Shown piece after piece: positions 1 through 16,616 of a stretch of DNA of 64,000 bases. Below the pieces are notes generated by a model that searched no databases, was not told where the DNA came from, and saw only the letters and a program-made list of their open reading frames with translations. The number at the start of each line of letters is the position of its first letter. Position 1 is the stretch's first letter. This stretch comes from Diospyros lotus (lineage: Eukaryota > Streptophyta > Magnoliopsida > Ericales > Ebenaceae), in the NCBI RefSeq assembly GCF_014633365.1, contig NC_068340.1:38278328-38342327 (forward strand), read 5' to 3'. Both the position numbers and the translations under genes were made by a program.

Positions 1-1729
1 TACATTCAGATGATTTATGGCCTATTCGGATATGTTAGAGGAGCATTGAGCGATATCCAGATGGTTGGAGACATATTTGGATGTCTTTGGGAGTTTTTGA
101 GAGTGATATCCGGATATGGGGTGAGACATCCAGATGTTCGAAGTCAAGTATGTGAGTGATATCCGGATGCTACAGTAGCGCATCCGGATGGCTATCCGAA
201 TATGGGCTAAGTCATTCGGATGCACCATGTTTTAGAAATTTAGTTTCGACAAGGTTTCGTATTTTAGGCATAACTCTCTCATCCGAACTCTGATTGAGAT
301 GATTCAAAATGATATGAAAAATCAAGAAAAAGATATACAGCTTTAGTGTTTTGAGGTTTCAGAGATTCGGGTTTAATGGAGGTCGAAAGTGGGCTTGAAG
401 TTTGCTGCTATTGCGATACATTCGAATGTGAATATACAGTTCGACAACGTTTGGTATTCCAGGCATATCTCTCTCGTCCGAACTCCGATTGAGATGATTC
501 AAGATGATATGGAAATTCAAGAAAAAGATCTACAATTTTCGTGTTTTGATTTTTAAGAGATTTTGGATTCATTAAGGTCAAAATCAGGTTTGACATTGTT
601 GCTATGGTGATCTATCCGGATATGGCTATCTTTGAAGGATAGCATTTGGATGGGTTGATGTATGTATCCGGATGAGACACACACTCATTCGGATATTACT
701 CACATGACTTCCCAAGACTCATTCGAATAAGCCATTGCCTATTCAGATGATTGCAAAACGATTTTGTAACTCAGTTATGAAGACAATGATTTATACATAT
801 ATATATATATATATATAACACAAGCAATACTTATGGCTACACTATTCTGAAAGAAGATTGGGGAAAATAATCCCAATTGAAAATAATGAAAATCTGGGAT
901 GAACCAACGCTAGATTAGAAGAGAATATATAACTAGGTGTATATATGTATATATATATATATATGGCACAATATATTTACAGAGAGGAAGAAGAATAACT
1001 TCAATTGATCATCTAAATGCATATTCTTACGATCAAAAGAACTCTTGAATGGAAGAATGAAATGAACATAAAAAAGTGGTGCCAGAAGGAGAACTTGCCT
1101 GATGAGACTCCTTCATTGAAGCTTCAGTCGCAAACAAACAGTGGGAGAAGAATATGAAGAAGAATAATGGATGGAGAAGAAGATGAAGAGCAATGGAACA
1201 ATGGGGGGACAAAGGGAGATATGCAAATCGGCCCTGAAATGGAACAAACCACAATGCGCAGAAGAAAAGGGGGCTGTGGCACGAAGTCTGTACACCAGTC
1301 TTTAAAAGACTCAATTGTCCCTACTTTTTTTTATAACAAATAAACTTTTTAGGGCATTTTTGACATTTGACACTTATTTTTATTTTCATTCTTTTTTTTT
1401 TTCTTATTTCGCATAATTAAAAGCTAAATTTCATTTACCAAGCCCAAGCCCAACCCGACAATTTATTGGCTCACCTATAAACCTATGAACTCATTAACTA
1501 ATTAATGTGACCCATTACGTTATTTCCCAATTTCTTAAAAATCAGACTCATACATTTATTTTTTTTCACAATCACATGAACTATAAAATAAAATTGTTCA
1601 ATCTAAATTATTTTCATGCCATCAAAGCAATTTATCATTAAATACTTAAAATACTTAAATCCACATTTAAAATATCATTAAACTGACGTTAAATATTAAA
1701 ATACCTAGACCCACTTTAGGGTCGTTACA
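1..1729 (-). mobile_element. Probable LTR retrotransposon LTR, minus strand, runs off the left edge
   Basis: Read on the minus strand, the right edge begins TGTAACGACCC at 1729, a usual start for plant Gypsy LTRs. Leftward the DNA is non-coding. It holds a two-unit direct repeat (238-605), many degenerate ATCCGGAT motifs (1-740) and TA-rich tracts near 800 and 950. No left end of the LTR was found inside the window: a TGTAA at 765 is not flanked by a matching target-site duplication. The ABCC stop codon lies about 100 bp from the 1729 end, so the insertion is in or next to that gene's 3' UTR. The family is inferred only from the terminus. Confidence 0.45.
238..605 (+). repeat. Imperfect tandem repeat, 2 units of about 185 bp
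   Basis: Both units carry the same order of words: TTCGACAA, then AGGCATA with CTCTCTC, then TCCGAACTC, GATTGAGATGATTCAA, and CAAGAAAAAGAT. Unit 1 runs about 238-420 and unit 2 about 430-605. They differ at many single positions, so the duplication is old. Confidence 0.7.
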
Positions 1730-1832
1730 TCATCTTTTTCTCTCTAACCCAGATCCAATTTCCAGGCATGGATTCACAGCCAAAGATGGGATTGGGATTG
1801 AAGTGCGATGCTGGCAAACGTCAGAACGAACT

Positions 1833-7320
<5,488 letters not shown>

Positions 7321-9080
7321 TTTGTTTAATTTCTTAACCCTTTTCTGCTCAGCAAGCTCTGCATTAAATTCAAACAAGAATGCATTCAAAGAGTGTGACC
7401 AATGGGATTTAACTTTCTGTGTTTACAGTGAGAAAGAAGTACCAGAAAAGTTCAACCAACTGTTGCCTTCTGCTTCTCCTCCTCCTTGTGGCTTGAGAAA
7501 AGTTCAACCCTTTTCAGTTCAGCTTCATATATAATAATCAAATTTAACCAATCTGCAAAACACGAGCTCTTCATAAGACATGATACAAGCTTGTGGCCAC
7601 TCCAAAACAGAAGAAAAGCATGGAAAGCATTGGGAAAAAAAAAAAAAAAACAATGAACAGCATATACATATATTTATGAATAGGAATCTAGAAAGCAAAT
7701 ACTAACCGAGAAAAACCCAGAATCCATGATCTTAGCCAACCCGGAAGAAATTATAAAATGTATTTTTTTGGTTTTGATTGATAGTTCAGTAAAAGATTAA
7801 AACTGTGTGTATATATATATAAATGATATTCAAGGCAAAGAGGAAAAAAAGAGGACGGGGCCTTTAACGGTGGCCGATTGAATGGAGAGATCGAGAGAGT
7901 GGCGCTCAGAGTTTACACACACATACGCCACGCCATATTATATGCACATATATATGAAACTAACATCTCAGTGTTGACTGTGTAAAAAATAAAAATATAT
8001 ATATTTGCAGTTGGTAATGGAAATTCGGAAATCGTCATGGCTCACGTTTGAGCGTCAGCGACAAGTGGTGTCGTGTATGGGGACTGGTTTTTCTTCAATT
8101 ATTATCAGCCGATGATTCTTCATTTCTTTCTTCTTTTTGAGTCGGAGTACAATTGGTGCCCGACGAACCTACCTTTCGTCTTCGCCATCTTCTCTGACTG
8201 CAGCTTGGATATATACAGAGAGACGTATTCCATTATTCTTCTTCCGAACACCCAACATTTTTCACTATATTTTACATTTTTCTAATTTTGGTAAGCTTGG
8301 TATCTCAACTTTCGATCCAAACTAATCTTCACTAGGTTCATGCAAACCCTCTCGTCTATATCTAAGATTCAAACCTATAAGTAAAAGTCTAATTTTCTGC
8401 TGCTTACACAACCCCTTATTCATTGGATATGTTAAATTTTAATTTACCAAAATAATGAGCTAACAGCTTGTTACAAGTGCACTCCAATTATCCCTGCTTA
8501 ATATATATATATATATATATGTTCGCTTTTTTTTTATCTTTGAGTACAATGTCTTAAAAAATAAAGAATTTATTTATATATAAGGTTAGCATAATTATTT
8601 TATAAAAAAATAAAATTAAAATAATGGCAGTGAAGAACGGTAGGGAAAATGTCCCTTTTTAACCTTCTTTCAATTTTTGGTGCCCAATAATGGCCATGTC
8701 TTTTCTCTATATTTATTTTTTCAAAAACACTATTTAGACATTAACTTGTAATATTTTATAAAGTACTTATATATTAATTTGTTACATATTTATATTAATT
8801 TAACATATAATATAACACATTAATATATAAATATTATTAAAAATATCACAACCTAATATTTAAATAGTATTTTTTTTTTACTTTTTACTTATTACTTGTT
8901 AAAAAATTGGCCAAACCCATATTTTTGATCATGAACTTCAAATCTGATTAATTGAATCCTTAACTTTTATAATTTATACATATTGAGTACCTAATTATTT
9001 AGTTAGCATTGTGCATATAATAGACATGCCATGTGAAAACAAAGTAGTAAAACATAATGCTTAGCGGCTGCCAGATTACA
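7321..9080. other. ABCC upstream region and AT-rich intergenic DNA
   Basis: This must hold the ABCC promoter and 5' UTR (minus strand). A TATATATGAAG-like stretch near 7520-7535 could be a TATA box, but this is weak. TA microsatellites occur near 7810 and 8500. Short open frames near 8073-8325 show no recognisable protein. 8600-9080 is very AT-rich with no gene signal. Confidence 0.5.
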
Positions 9081-9124
9081 AACTCACTAGTAGATAGGAT
9101 ATGAATTGCTAGTTAAAACAAAGA

Positions 9125-9375
9125 AGATGGCGAAGGGTTGATTAGTCACAGGTTGCTAATCGGAGTAAAGAGGAAGGGGAATGGTGAGTCGATCGCAACT
9201 CACAGGTGGTCAATCAAAGCAAAGAGGACGCGGAAAGTTGGGTTGGTCATGGGTTGCTGGTTAGAGTAAAGAAGAATGGAAATGGTGGGTCGATCGTAGG
9301 TCGCCAGTTAGAGAAAGAGAAAGATGGGTCAATTGCGACTCTAGGGTTGCCGGCAAGAGCAAAGATGAAGGATCG
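9125..9375 (+). repeat. Degenerate tandem repeat, about 45-60 bp period
   Basis: Recurring words GGTGRGTCGATCG, GGTTGCTGGTTAGAG, GTCGCCAGTTAGAG and RAGCAAAGA appear four to five times in order, each unit diverged by substitutions and small indels. An adjoining segment, 9390-9540, is repeated with divergence at 9595-9740 (shared GAGACGAGAG and GAAGGCGAA words). It is probably transposon interior or satellite-like DNA; no coding content is supported. Confidence 0.5.
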
Positions 9376-9886
9376 AGATCAGTTGTGACATCAACGACCA
9401 ATAGAAGACTCGGTTCTTCCATTCGAGTCTACAGGAGACAAGAGACGAGAGTAAAAACGATAGCTAGTTAAAGGCGAAAGTGAAGGTGGAATGAATGATC
9501 TATTTGGTTGGTTCTTCTTATATTCTTACTTCTTCTTTTTTTCTTTTCACCTCACCTCACATGTAACTATTGCATATTGGGATCAGTTGAGACGGTGACA
9601 ATCAACAAAAGACTTGATTCTTTAATTTAGATCAATGGGAGACGAGAGCAAAGATGATGATTGAAGGCGAAGTGAAAAGCAAAATGAAAGATTGGTTTCG
9701 TCAATTCTTCTTTTGATCTTCCTTTATTTTGTTTTTCTTTTTTGTAGTTTACTTCAAGTATAATTCACGCATAATTTTAAAATAGATTAGATAGTTAATA
9801 TATAAAGATTATAAAAATTAAGTATTTAAAATATCAAATTTAAAGTTTAAAAAGATGATAAACTTTCATATAAAATTTGACTTTAA

Positions 9887-11260
9887 TGGTGTGTTTGATT
9901 ACAAACATGGAACTTGTATGGAAAGAAAATAAGTTCTAGATAATTCAATTGTCTAGAAATGATTTGCATAAAAATTATCAATTAATGGTGTTTAATTGCC
10001 TTAATTTTCTACCTAGAATTTAGGGGTGTTCAAAAAAACCGGTACACCGCGAAAATCGGCCAAATCGAACCGAACCAAACCGAACCGATCGATTTTTTTT
10101 TTTCTTGCGGTCGAAAACGGTTTGGATTCTGTCCAAACCGCGCAGTTTGCGGTTTGGACAGTTTGCGGTTTGGTTTTAAACTAAACCGCCCAAGAAAATA
10201 ATAAAAAAATTATTATTATAAAAATCTAATAATTTGCAGCCCATCCTATTTATTTTTTACACTATTTTGTCTTTATTTTTTGCTCCTATTTATTTACATT
10301 TAATTATCTTTATTTACCAATATTTGTGTCTTTTTTTTACCATTTTTAAATATCATTTTTAGTGATTTTAAGTAGCATTTCAAACCACAGTAAACCGTAC
10401 CAAATCAGACCGCAAATTGCGGTCTTGTTTGGTTGAAAAACCGCACTAGTGGTTTGGCGTGTTGAAAATGATTCAGACCGACCAAACCGCACCGCGAACA
10501 CCCCTACTAGAATTTGTTGTATTTTTCTAACTTTTGGTATTTGATTGCCACTAATTTTTCATGGAATTAGTCATCTTTACATAAGATACATACAAAATAT
10601 TTTCTCCAAAAAAAAGTGAACAAAAACTTTGTGTGAACAAAATATCAATTAAAAGGTAAAAATAGATATTGAGAACAGAGGGATAAAGCAAAATACAAAA
10701 CCAAAAAATGAAGGGCGTTGGTTGTCAGTCAAAAGATGGCCGAAAGCCAAAAAAAAATAGATAAAGACCAAGATCGCTCACCAAATGGGAGAGAAAAACC
10801 AATATCAGTGGACGAAATCCAAGATTGCTCACCGGATCTACAGAAATAAGAAAAGAATGTGATTGAAAACCTTACTGTGAAAGAAGATGAAGATGTGCTA
10901 GCGATCTAAAACTCGAAATCAGAGATTATTTTCTGCGAAAATGGTGACGAACACGAACTTGGAGCTCGTCTTTGGTGGTGGATGGCAACGAACAAGAAAG
11001 GGACAAAGCCGGTGATGAAATAGAAAACAAAAAGGGTTGAGGTAATGCGCGGTGGGTGAATTCCCTAAAAAAAATAAGAACTACCCTCTCCCAACTAGAA
11101 AATTATTTCCAATAAAAGTGAGAACTTTCCATCATGAGCAAAAGTTAGAAAATGATTTGTCTACAAAAATTGATCAATCAAACACATCAAAAGTTAGAAT
11201 TTAAGTGAAAAATTATCATTTTTCATAAAAAAAAAAAAAGGTATACAATCAAACCCATAC
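9887..11260. mobile_element. Possible PIF/Harbinger-like non-autonomous element with a nested hAT MITE
   Basis: The left end reads TGGTGTGTTTGATTACA (from 9887). The right end on the minus strand reads GTATGGGTTTGATTGTAT (from 11260); 10 of the first 14 positions agree. Both ends are next to TAA (9884-9886, 11261-11263), the target usual for PIF/Harbinger elements. The interior has no transposase reading frame. It is interrupted by the 486 bp hAT MITE described separately. The classification is tentative because the terminal repeats are short and diverged. Confidence 0.4.
10021..10506. mobile_element. hAT-type MITE, 486 bp, with 8-bp target-site duplication
   Basis: Perfect terminal inverted repeats TAGGGGTGTTC and GAACACCCCTA, flanked on both sides by CTAGAATT (10013-10020 and 10507-10514). 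Subterminal regions are rich in AAACCG and CGGTTT words on both strands, as is usual where hAT transposases bind. No open frame is present, so the element is non-autonomous. It sits inside the larger element at 9887-11260. Confidence 0.9.
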
Positions 11261-11504
11261 TAAAAGAAATTGAACCACTTTTCAATGTGTGGGTTGTCCT
11301 TGCAAAGAAACCATGCTAACATTCTATTTGTATCGTACCAATAATTCATGAATTAATTTTCAGTGCCTTCCAACAAGTAAATGACGTGCGATTCTTTTTA
11401 GACAGATGTGCGATTCTTTTTAGACAAAAGTTAAGTAGGGTGGGTCCCAGTCTCACCACATAACTAATACTAAAATTTTTTAGAAAAAAAAAAAAAGAAA
11501 AACT

Positions 11505-12799
11505 AAGATGATGTTTTCTTTGTGTTTCAGTTTTGAGTTTTGAGTTTTGAATTCATTTTCAGTTTTATGTTTTGAGTGTCTGTTTTGGAATTATTGAAAA
11601 TGCGTTCTTTTTGTTATTTTGAAAAAATGTTTCTCAAAACTAAAAATTAGAAAACGTGTTCTCTTCGAGATTTTGAAAAAAAATATTTTATGATATTTTA
11701 TTTAATAAATTTGATTCAAAGCAAATTATAAATATTTATTAATAAATTATAAATTTAATTCAAAAGACTTTAACCTATAATACAATTGATAACTAATAAC
11801 ATAATAACAAAAAATTAAAATCTTTAAAATATCAGACTTTAACATTAAATCTAATAACAAATTTTAAACATCTATTAATAAATGACTAAAATTACAAAAT
11901 AACATAATATTAATTTATCATAGGTATAATCCAAAATCTTAAAAATATCTTTAAAAAAATTAATATAAAAAAATCATTTTACATTTTTAGTTTAATATTC
12001 AAATAAAATAAAACAAAAAAATAAAACAAAACAAAACACAGAAAATCAAATTGGAGAAGGGTTTGCAATCTGCGATTGGGGGGGGGGGGTGATGTCGGAC
12101 GGTTGGGGGCGATGAAGTCGGACGGTTTGTAAGAGTTTGTGATAGGGGGCGGTCGACGGCAATGGTTGGGGGTGGTGGTGGCGGAAGCGAAAGTGATCGA
12201 CGGCGGTAATGGCGATGGCGATGGCAGGCTAGAAAAAAAGAGAGAAGAAAAGAGATGGGGGCAGTCGACGGCGGACGTGATGTAAGGGTTTGCGGCAATG
12301 GTCGCGGAAGCGGTCGACGGCGGTGATGGCGGTGGCGGTGGCGGTGGCGGGCCAGAAGAGAAGAGAAAGAAGACTGGGGGCGGTCGACGGGGGATGCGAT
12401 GCAAGGGGTTGCAGTGGCGGTGGCGATCGACAGCTGTGGTTGCAGTGGCGGTTGACGTCGGTGATGGCGATGGCAGTGGCAGTCGACGAGCAAAAGGGAA
12501 GAGATGAGGTTGACAGCTAGAAGAGAAGAGGGGAGAAGAGAGGAGAGAGGATAAATCTGGTCTTTGAAGTGGGTTTGCACAGTGGGGAGGGGAGACGCGT
12601 TTTCCGCGTTTTGGTGTTTTGGGTAAGTTTTCACTGAAAACACCCAAAACAACAAATTGTTGTTTTGGGTTTCCCTTACAAATTTTTTTCTTGTTTTCGA
12701 AAATGCGTTTTTGAAAATAACAAAATAAACGCGTTTTCAGTGTTTTGAGAAATTAAAAACTCAAAACGGGCCTGAAAACGACAAAGAGAACAGGCCCTA
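11505..12799. mobile_element. Non-autonomous transposon with a GC-rich trinucleotide core
   Basis: The two ends are imperfect inverted repeats. The right end on the minus strand reads GGGCCTGTTCTCTTTGTC, then TTTTGAGTTTTTAATT. The left end contains GTTTTCTTTGTGTTTCAG and repeated TTTTGAGTTTTGAG. The core (12060-12540) is GGCGGT/GGCGAT repeat DNA that gives long but meaningless frames. No matching target-site duplication was found. Related sequence recurs at 25345-26235 and 29450-30335. Confidence 0.5.
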
Positions 12800-13665
12800 A
12801 TATTTTATAACACGCTAGCTACTTCTGTGTTCCTTTAAAGAAAATCGTTTTCTATTAAAACAATTATATTTTTTTTACTTAAAAATTTATTGTGATAATG
12901 TTTATTAGTATCTAATTATTCTTCTTATTAAATTGCATTCCATGTGTTCAGACTATTCTATTCTATTTAACCAAAGGGGTAGCTTTGGTAGTCAAACCCT
13001 TCGCACGTGCGTCGTTACCATTTTTTTTATTATAATTTTCAAACTATAAAATTCATTTGTCAAAAACAGTATGAAATTTAAAATTATACATTTAGATAAC
13101 GTTTAAGTAATGAATAATAATACCATTTAAAACCCAAAATGATTTCTACCATTATCAGTTAAGTTGAAGGGGCGAATGTCATTTTTAATAATTAATATAT
13201 TTAAAATATCGTTTCATGAAAATTGATATTAATAACATTCGTAAAAGTAATAAAAAAATATAATTACTTTAATGATATCTCTTATAAATAAAATTATGAT
13301 TTTCTTTAAAGGCGCCCACACTAGTGTGTTGTAAATAAATATAAATATGCTAATAATATTTGGTCAAATATATATTTTTATCTTTGTATTTACATATTTT
13401 TTTTATTTATATACTCGAACTTTATCTTGTTTCAATTATATTCTTGAATTATATAATTTCGAGTAAATTTAACTCTTATATTTTAACTTTTTTTTATGTA
13501 GACACTCGAATTTTTTGTTGTTTCGATTATACTTTCAACTATGAATTTTTGAATTAACTTAATCTCTGTCAGGAGTAACATTTTTGTGTGATTGATGTCT
13601 CTAACACTTAATATTGATTAGACACGTAACACAATACACAAATATAAAAATGTTACATTAAAAGT

Positions 13666-14292
13666 TGTAATACCCCAGGAGCCTAGAATAGTATATGTCG
13701 AGGATAAGTAAGGAAGAAAATAACACTAATTGGATATCTTTTGGGTTGAGTGTTGGTAAAGAACTCTCAAGTTAAGCGTGTTTGACATGGAGTAATCTAA
13801 GGATGGGTGACCCCCTGAGAAATTCACGTAGGCCCATCAGGGTAAATTGTCCCGGACCTCCTATCGCTTGATGCGGGATGTTACATGTGGTATCAGAGCC
13901 GACCCTTGGAGAAGGTGGTCCATGAGGGAAAGGAGTGGCGCTGGGGTGCAAGGTCTGATCAAGAAACGGCTCCTGACAAGCTTATAGGATGGCAACCTCT
14001 AAAGGGGAGAAGGTCTGGGACCAGTTATAAGGTCGCATGACAAGAACGTCATGTACTTAAGGGGGGAGAATGTAATACCCCAAGAGCCCATAATAGTATA
14101 TGTCGAGAATAAGTAAGAAAAGAAATAACACCAGTTGGATACATTTTGGGTTGAATGTTGGCAAAGAATTCTCAAATTAAGCGTGTTTGACTTGGGATAA
14201 TCCAATGATGGTTGTCCTCTTTGGGAAGTTCGCATAAGTCTATCAGAGTAAGTTATCCCGAACCTTCTTATCGTTCGATGCGGGATGTTACA
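13666..14292 (+). mobile_element. Cassandra-type TRIM retrotransposon, complete, 627 bp
   Basis: Two LTRs (13666-13885 and 14071-14292) start TGTAATACCCC and end GGGATGTTACA. A primer-binding site TGGTATCAGAGC (13888-13899) matches the initiator tRNA-Met type, and a purine tract (14058-14070) precedes the 3' LTR. The insertion is flanked by AAAGT on both sides (13661-13665, 14293-14297). Each LTR holds a 5S-rRNA-like stretch, the hallmark of Cassandra elements: GTTAAGCGTGTTTGACATGG then GGATGGGTGACC in the 5' LTR, more decayed in the 3' LTR. The interior is about 185 bp and non-coding. The LTRs have clearly diverged, so the insertion is not recent. Confidence 0.9.
13770..13830 (+). promoter_or_regulatory. 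5S rRNA-derived pol III internal promoter region in the TRIM 5' LTR
   Basis: AGTTAAGCGTGTTTGA resembles 5S box A, and GGATGGGTGACC (13801-13812) matches box C, with normal spacing between them. The remaining 5S gene is absent, so this is not a 5S rRNA gene. The equivalent stretch in the 3' LTR (about 14175-14225) has lost much of box C. Confidence 0.75.
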
Positions 14293-14837
14293 AAAGTAAC
14301 TTTAAAGTGCCTAAATAATATTTTTTAAAATTTTCTCTAATTTTTTTTTTTTGGTATTTTAATGATTGATTCTTTAATTATATCTAGAAAAGGGTAATAT
14401 TATATAATTATTTATTTAATTTATAAGTTTGCAAAATATATTTAAAACAATGATTTATAAAAAAAATGATATTTGAACACTTTAAAGTGATATTTAATGT
14501 AACAATTTTATATTTATATATTTTGTTGAGTGTTTAATCAGTACAAATATTAGATATATTAATAACATAGAATATTATACTTGAAAAATGGTTAAATTAA
14601 TTTAAAAATTAATAATTTAAAAATATAATTAAAACATCGAAAAGTTTGAATGTATATAAAAAAAAATTTAACAGATAAAATTTAATTTTTTTAAAATTAT
14701 ATAATTTAAATATATAATTAAAATAATAAAAAATTCAAAAAACCAGTTTCGACCAATAATGTTGCATTTGTGTTCGGTATCTAGTGGGACCCAAATTGAC
14801 TATTCCGTGCATGGCTTTGTGGGAGTGAAAACTGCGT

Positions 14838-14861
14838 AGAGAGAGAGAGAGAGAGAGAGAG
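14838..14861 (+). repeat. (GA)n microsatellite in unit A
   Basis: About 24 bp of GA followed by GGGGGG. The same tract is 32 bp in unit B (24254-24285) and 26 bp in unit C (28364-28389), so it predates the duplications and has changed length in each copy. Confidence 0.9.
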
Positions 14862-15262
14862 GGGGGTGTTTGGCCACCAAAGCACCAACATTGAAGAAGG
14901 GCGGTGCTCTACTAAATGAACCAACCAATCTTAAAATTTGAAATTTATTTATAAATAAATTATTATACTTGAATTAATATAATATAATTTAATTTAATTA
15001 AATTTCGTAAGTTTTTATATGGAACGAACGAACTTAAAATTAAAGTTGTATTTGTTCCTACTTTTAAAATATTCTTGATATAGTAATTTTATTAAATAGA
15101 AAAATAATTGTTATAAAATATATATATATATATACTGATTTTTATATTTTGCAACATACACATACATATTACATTTTAAATTAAGAATAAACTAAAAATA
15201 TTATATTTAATGATTTAAATAAAACTAAATACAAATAATGTAAAGTAATACGGTATTGATCT

Positions 15263-16544
15263 TCTATTTACGTTAGATATTTTTTATTTTATCCGACACG
15301 AACGTATCAAGCATATATATATAATATACAGACCCTGCCCCCAACCCGTCAACACACATTTGAACACACATTTCTAAAAAATATACATATATTATAATTA
15401 CTAAAAATATATATTCTAAACTTTATAGAAACGAAATATATATTATATTTTAAAAATATAGAGAATTACACATTTCTAACCATAAAATATATAGAAAAAA
15501 AAACATTTTTGACTAGAAAAATATATTTTCTTAACTTTATACATAAACTAAATACATATATATATATAGTTTTTTCAAAAGTTATTTTAATTTATTACTA
15601 TACAAATTAACAAAGAGTCGAACCAATTATTTTTTCTCTTTTCTAATTTTGGTAAAGGAGTACTAAATATTAAGATTCCAAAAGTAGGATGCAGATAAGC
15701 TTTGTAAGATGTAAAAGTTTGATTGATTTAATGGGTAATGTTATTTGCACAATCATTTTGACAACCATTTGAACAATTCAATTTATCATGATATTTTGGC
15801 GATTGTGTGTGAGAAGGAGTAAGAGACAGATAATAAGCGAGGGACGGGTGGAGGTGAAGCCGACAACAACAATGGGTAGAGATGCTGGCGACAACAAGGG
15901 GGAGGAGACTGTGTGTAAGAGAGAGAGAGAATGAATGAGAAAGAATAAGTAAATATTCAAATTATTGATTCTCTAGGTCAATTTATCTTGATAACAATAG
16001 CATTATTGATCCTCTGAGTATGTAAATTGAATTGTTTAATTGATTGTCAAAACGATTGTGCAAATAGTATTACTCGTCAAACTAACCAAACTTTTACATC
16101 TCACGAGACTTATCTACCTCTTATTTTTAGAGTCTCGATATTTAGTACACCATTATCAAAACTAGAAAAGAGAAAAAGAATTGATTTGGCTCTTTATTAA
16201 ATTGTATAGTGATAAATTAAAATAAATTTTGAACAAATTATATAGATATATATATTTAGTTTATGTATAAAGTTAAGAAAATATATTTTTCTAGTTAGAA
16301 ATTGTTTTTTTATATATTTTTGAAAACATTATATATTTTTATGATTAGAAATGTGTAGTACTCTATATTTTTAAAATATAATATATATTTAGTTCCTATA
16401 AAGTTTAGAATATATGTATATTTTTTAAAAATGTGTGTTGAGGGGGTTGGTATGGGGGGTGGTACACTCGGGTCTGTACATTTATGGATGCTTGATACAT
16501 ACCCGTCCGTCAGACAAGATAAGAAATATTCGATGTAAATAAAA
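15263..16544. mobile_element. Long-arm foldback element, copy 1
   Basis: Two arms of about 500 bp (about 15263-15785 and 16026-16544) are reverse complements of one another. Matching landmarks are CTATTTACGTTAGATATT against its inverted counterpart near 16530, TATCAAGCAT against ATGCTTGATA, CAGACCC against GGGTCTG, and ATTTGCACAATC against GATTGTGCAAAT. The central 240 bp is unpaired and GA-rich. No transposase frame is present. A second copy is at 19195-20290. A transcript would fold into a long hairpin. Confidence 0.8.
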
Positions 16545-16616
16545 AATTAAGATTGCGTTAGTTAAGATAAGAAATGCTCAATATAAATAAAAAATTAAAA
16601 ATCTGTTGAACAAGAT

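Larger units (their letters stand above)
13238..15250 (+). repeat. Array unit A, left part
   Basis: Matches unit B (22800 onward) and, from its middle, unit C (27226 onward): shared blocks include the GGCGCCCA and TAGTGTGTTG region, an AT-rich stretch, TCTAGTGGGACCCAAATTG, a (GA)n tract, and GTGTTTGGCCACCAAAGCACC. A Cassandra-type TRIM (13666-14292) is inserted in it. Unlike B and C, it lacks the roughly 520 bp insert. Similarity stops near 15250 where the first foldback element begins, and a later part of the unit resumes at 22110. Confidence 0.8.

Noticed and set aside
1033..1314. 93-codon minus-strand frame with Phe-rich stretch
   Set aside because: No homology recognised and it lies in retroelement DNA.
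765..1729. Solo LTR of 965 bp
   Set aside because: Both edges look like LTR ends (TGTAA and TTACA), but the flanks GATTT and TCATC do not match, so the left end is not accepted.
11979..12655. Two overlapping long minus-strand frames (222 and 218 codons)
   Set aside because: They read the GGCGGT-type repeat core of a transposon in two frames; composition is His/Arg/Pro/Ser-rich with no domain.
13770..13830. Possible 5S rRNA gene
   Set aside because: Only the internal promoter part is present and it is duplicated in two LTRs with TSDs; it is part of a Cassandra-type TRIM.
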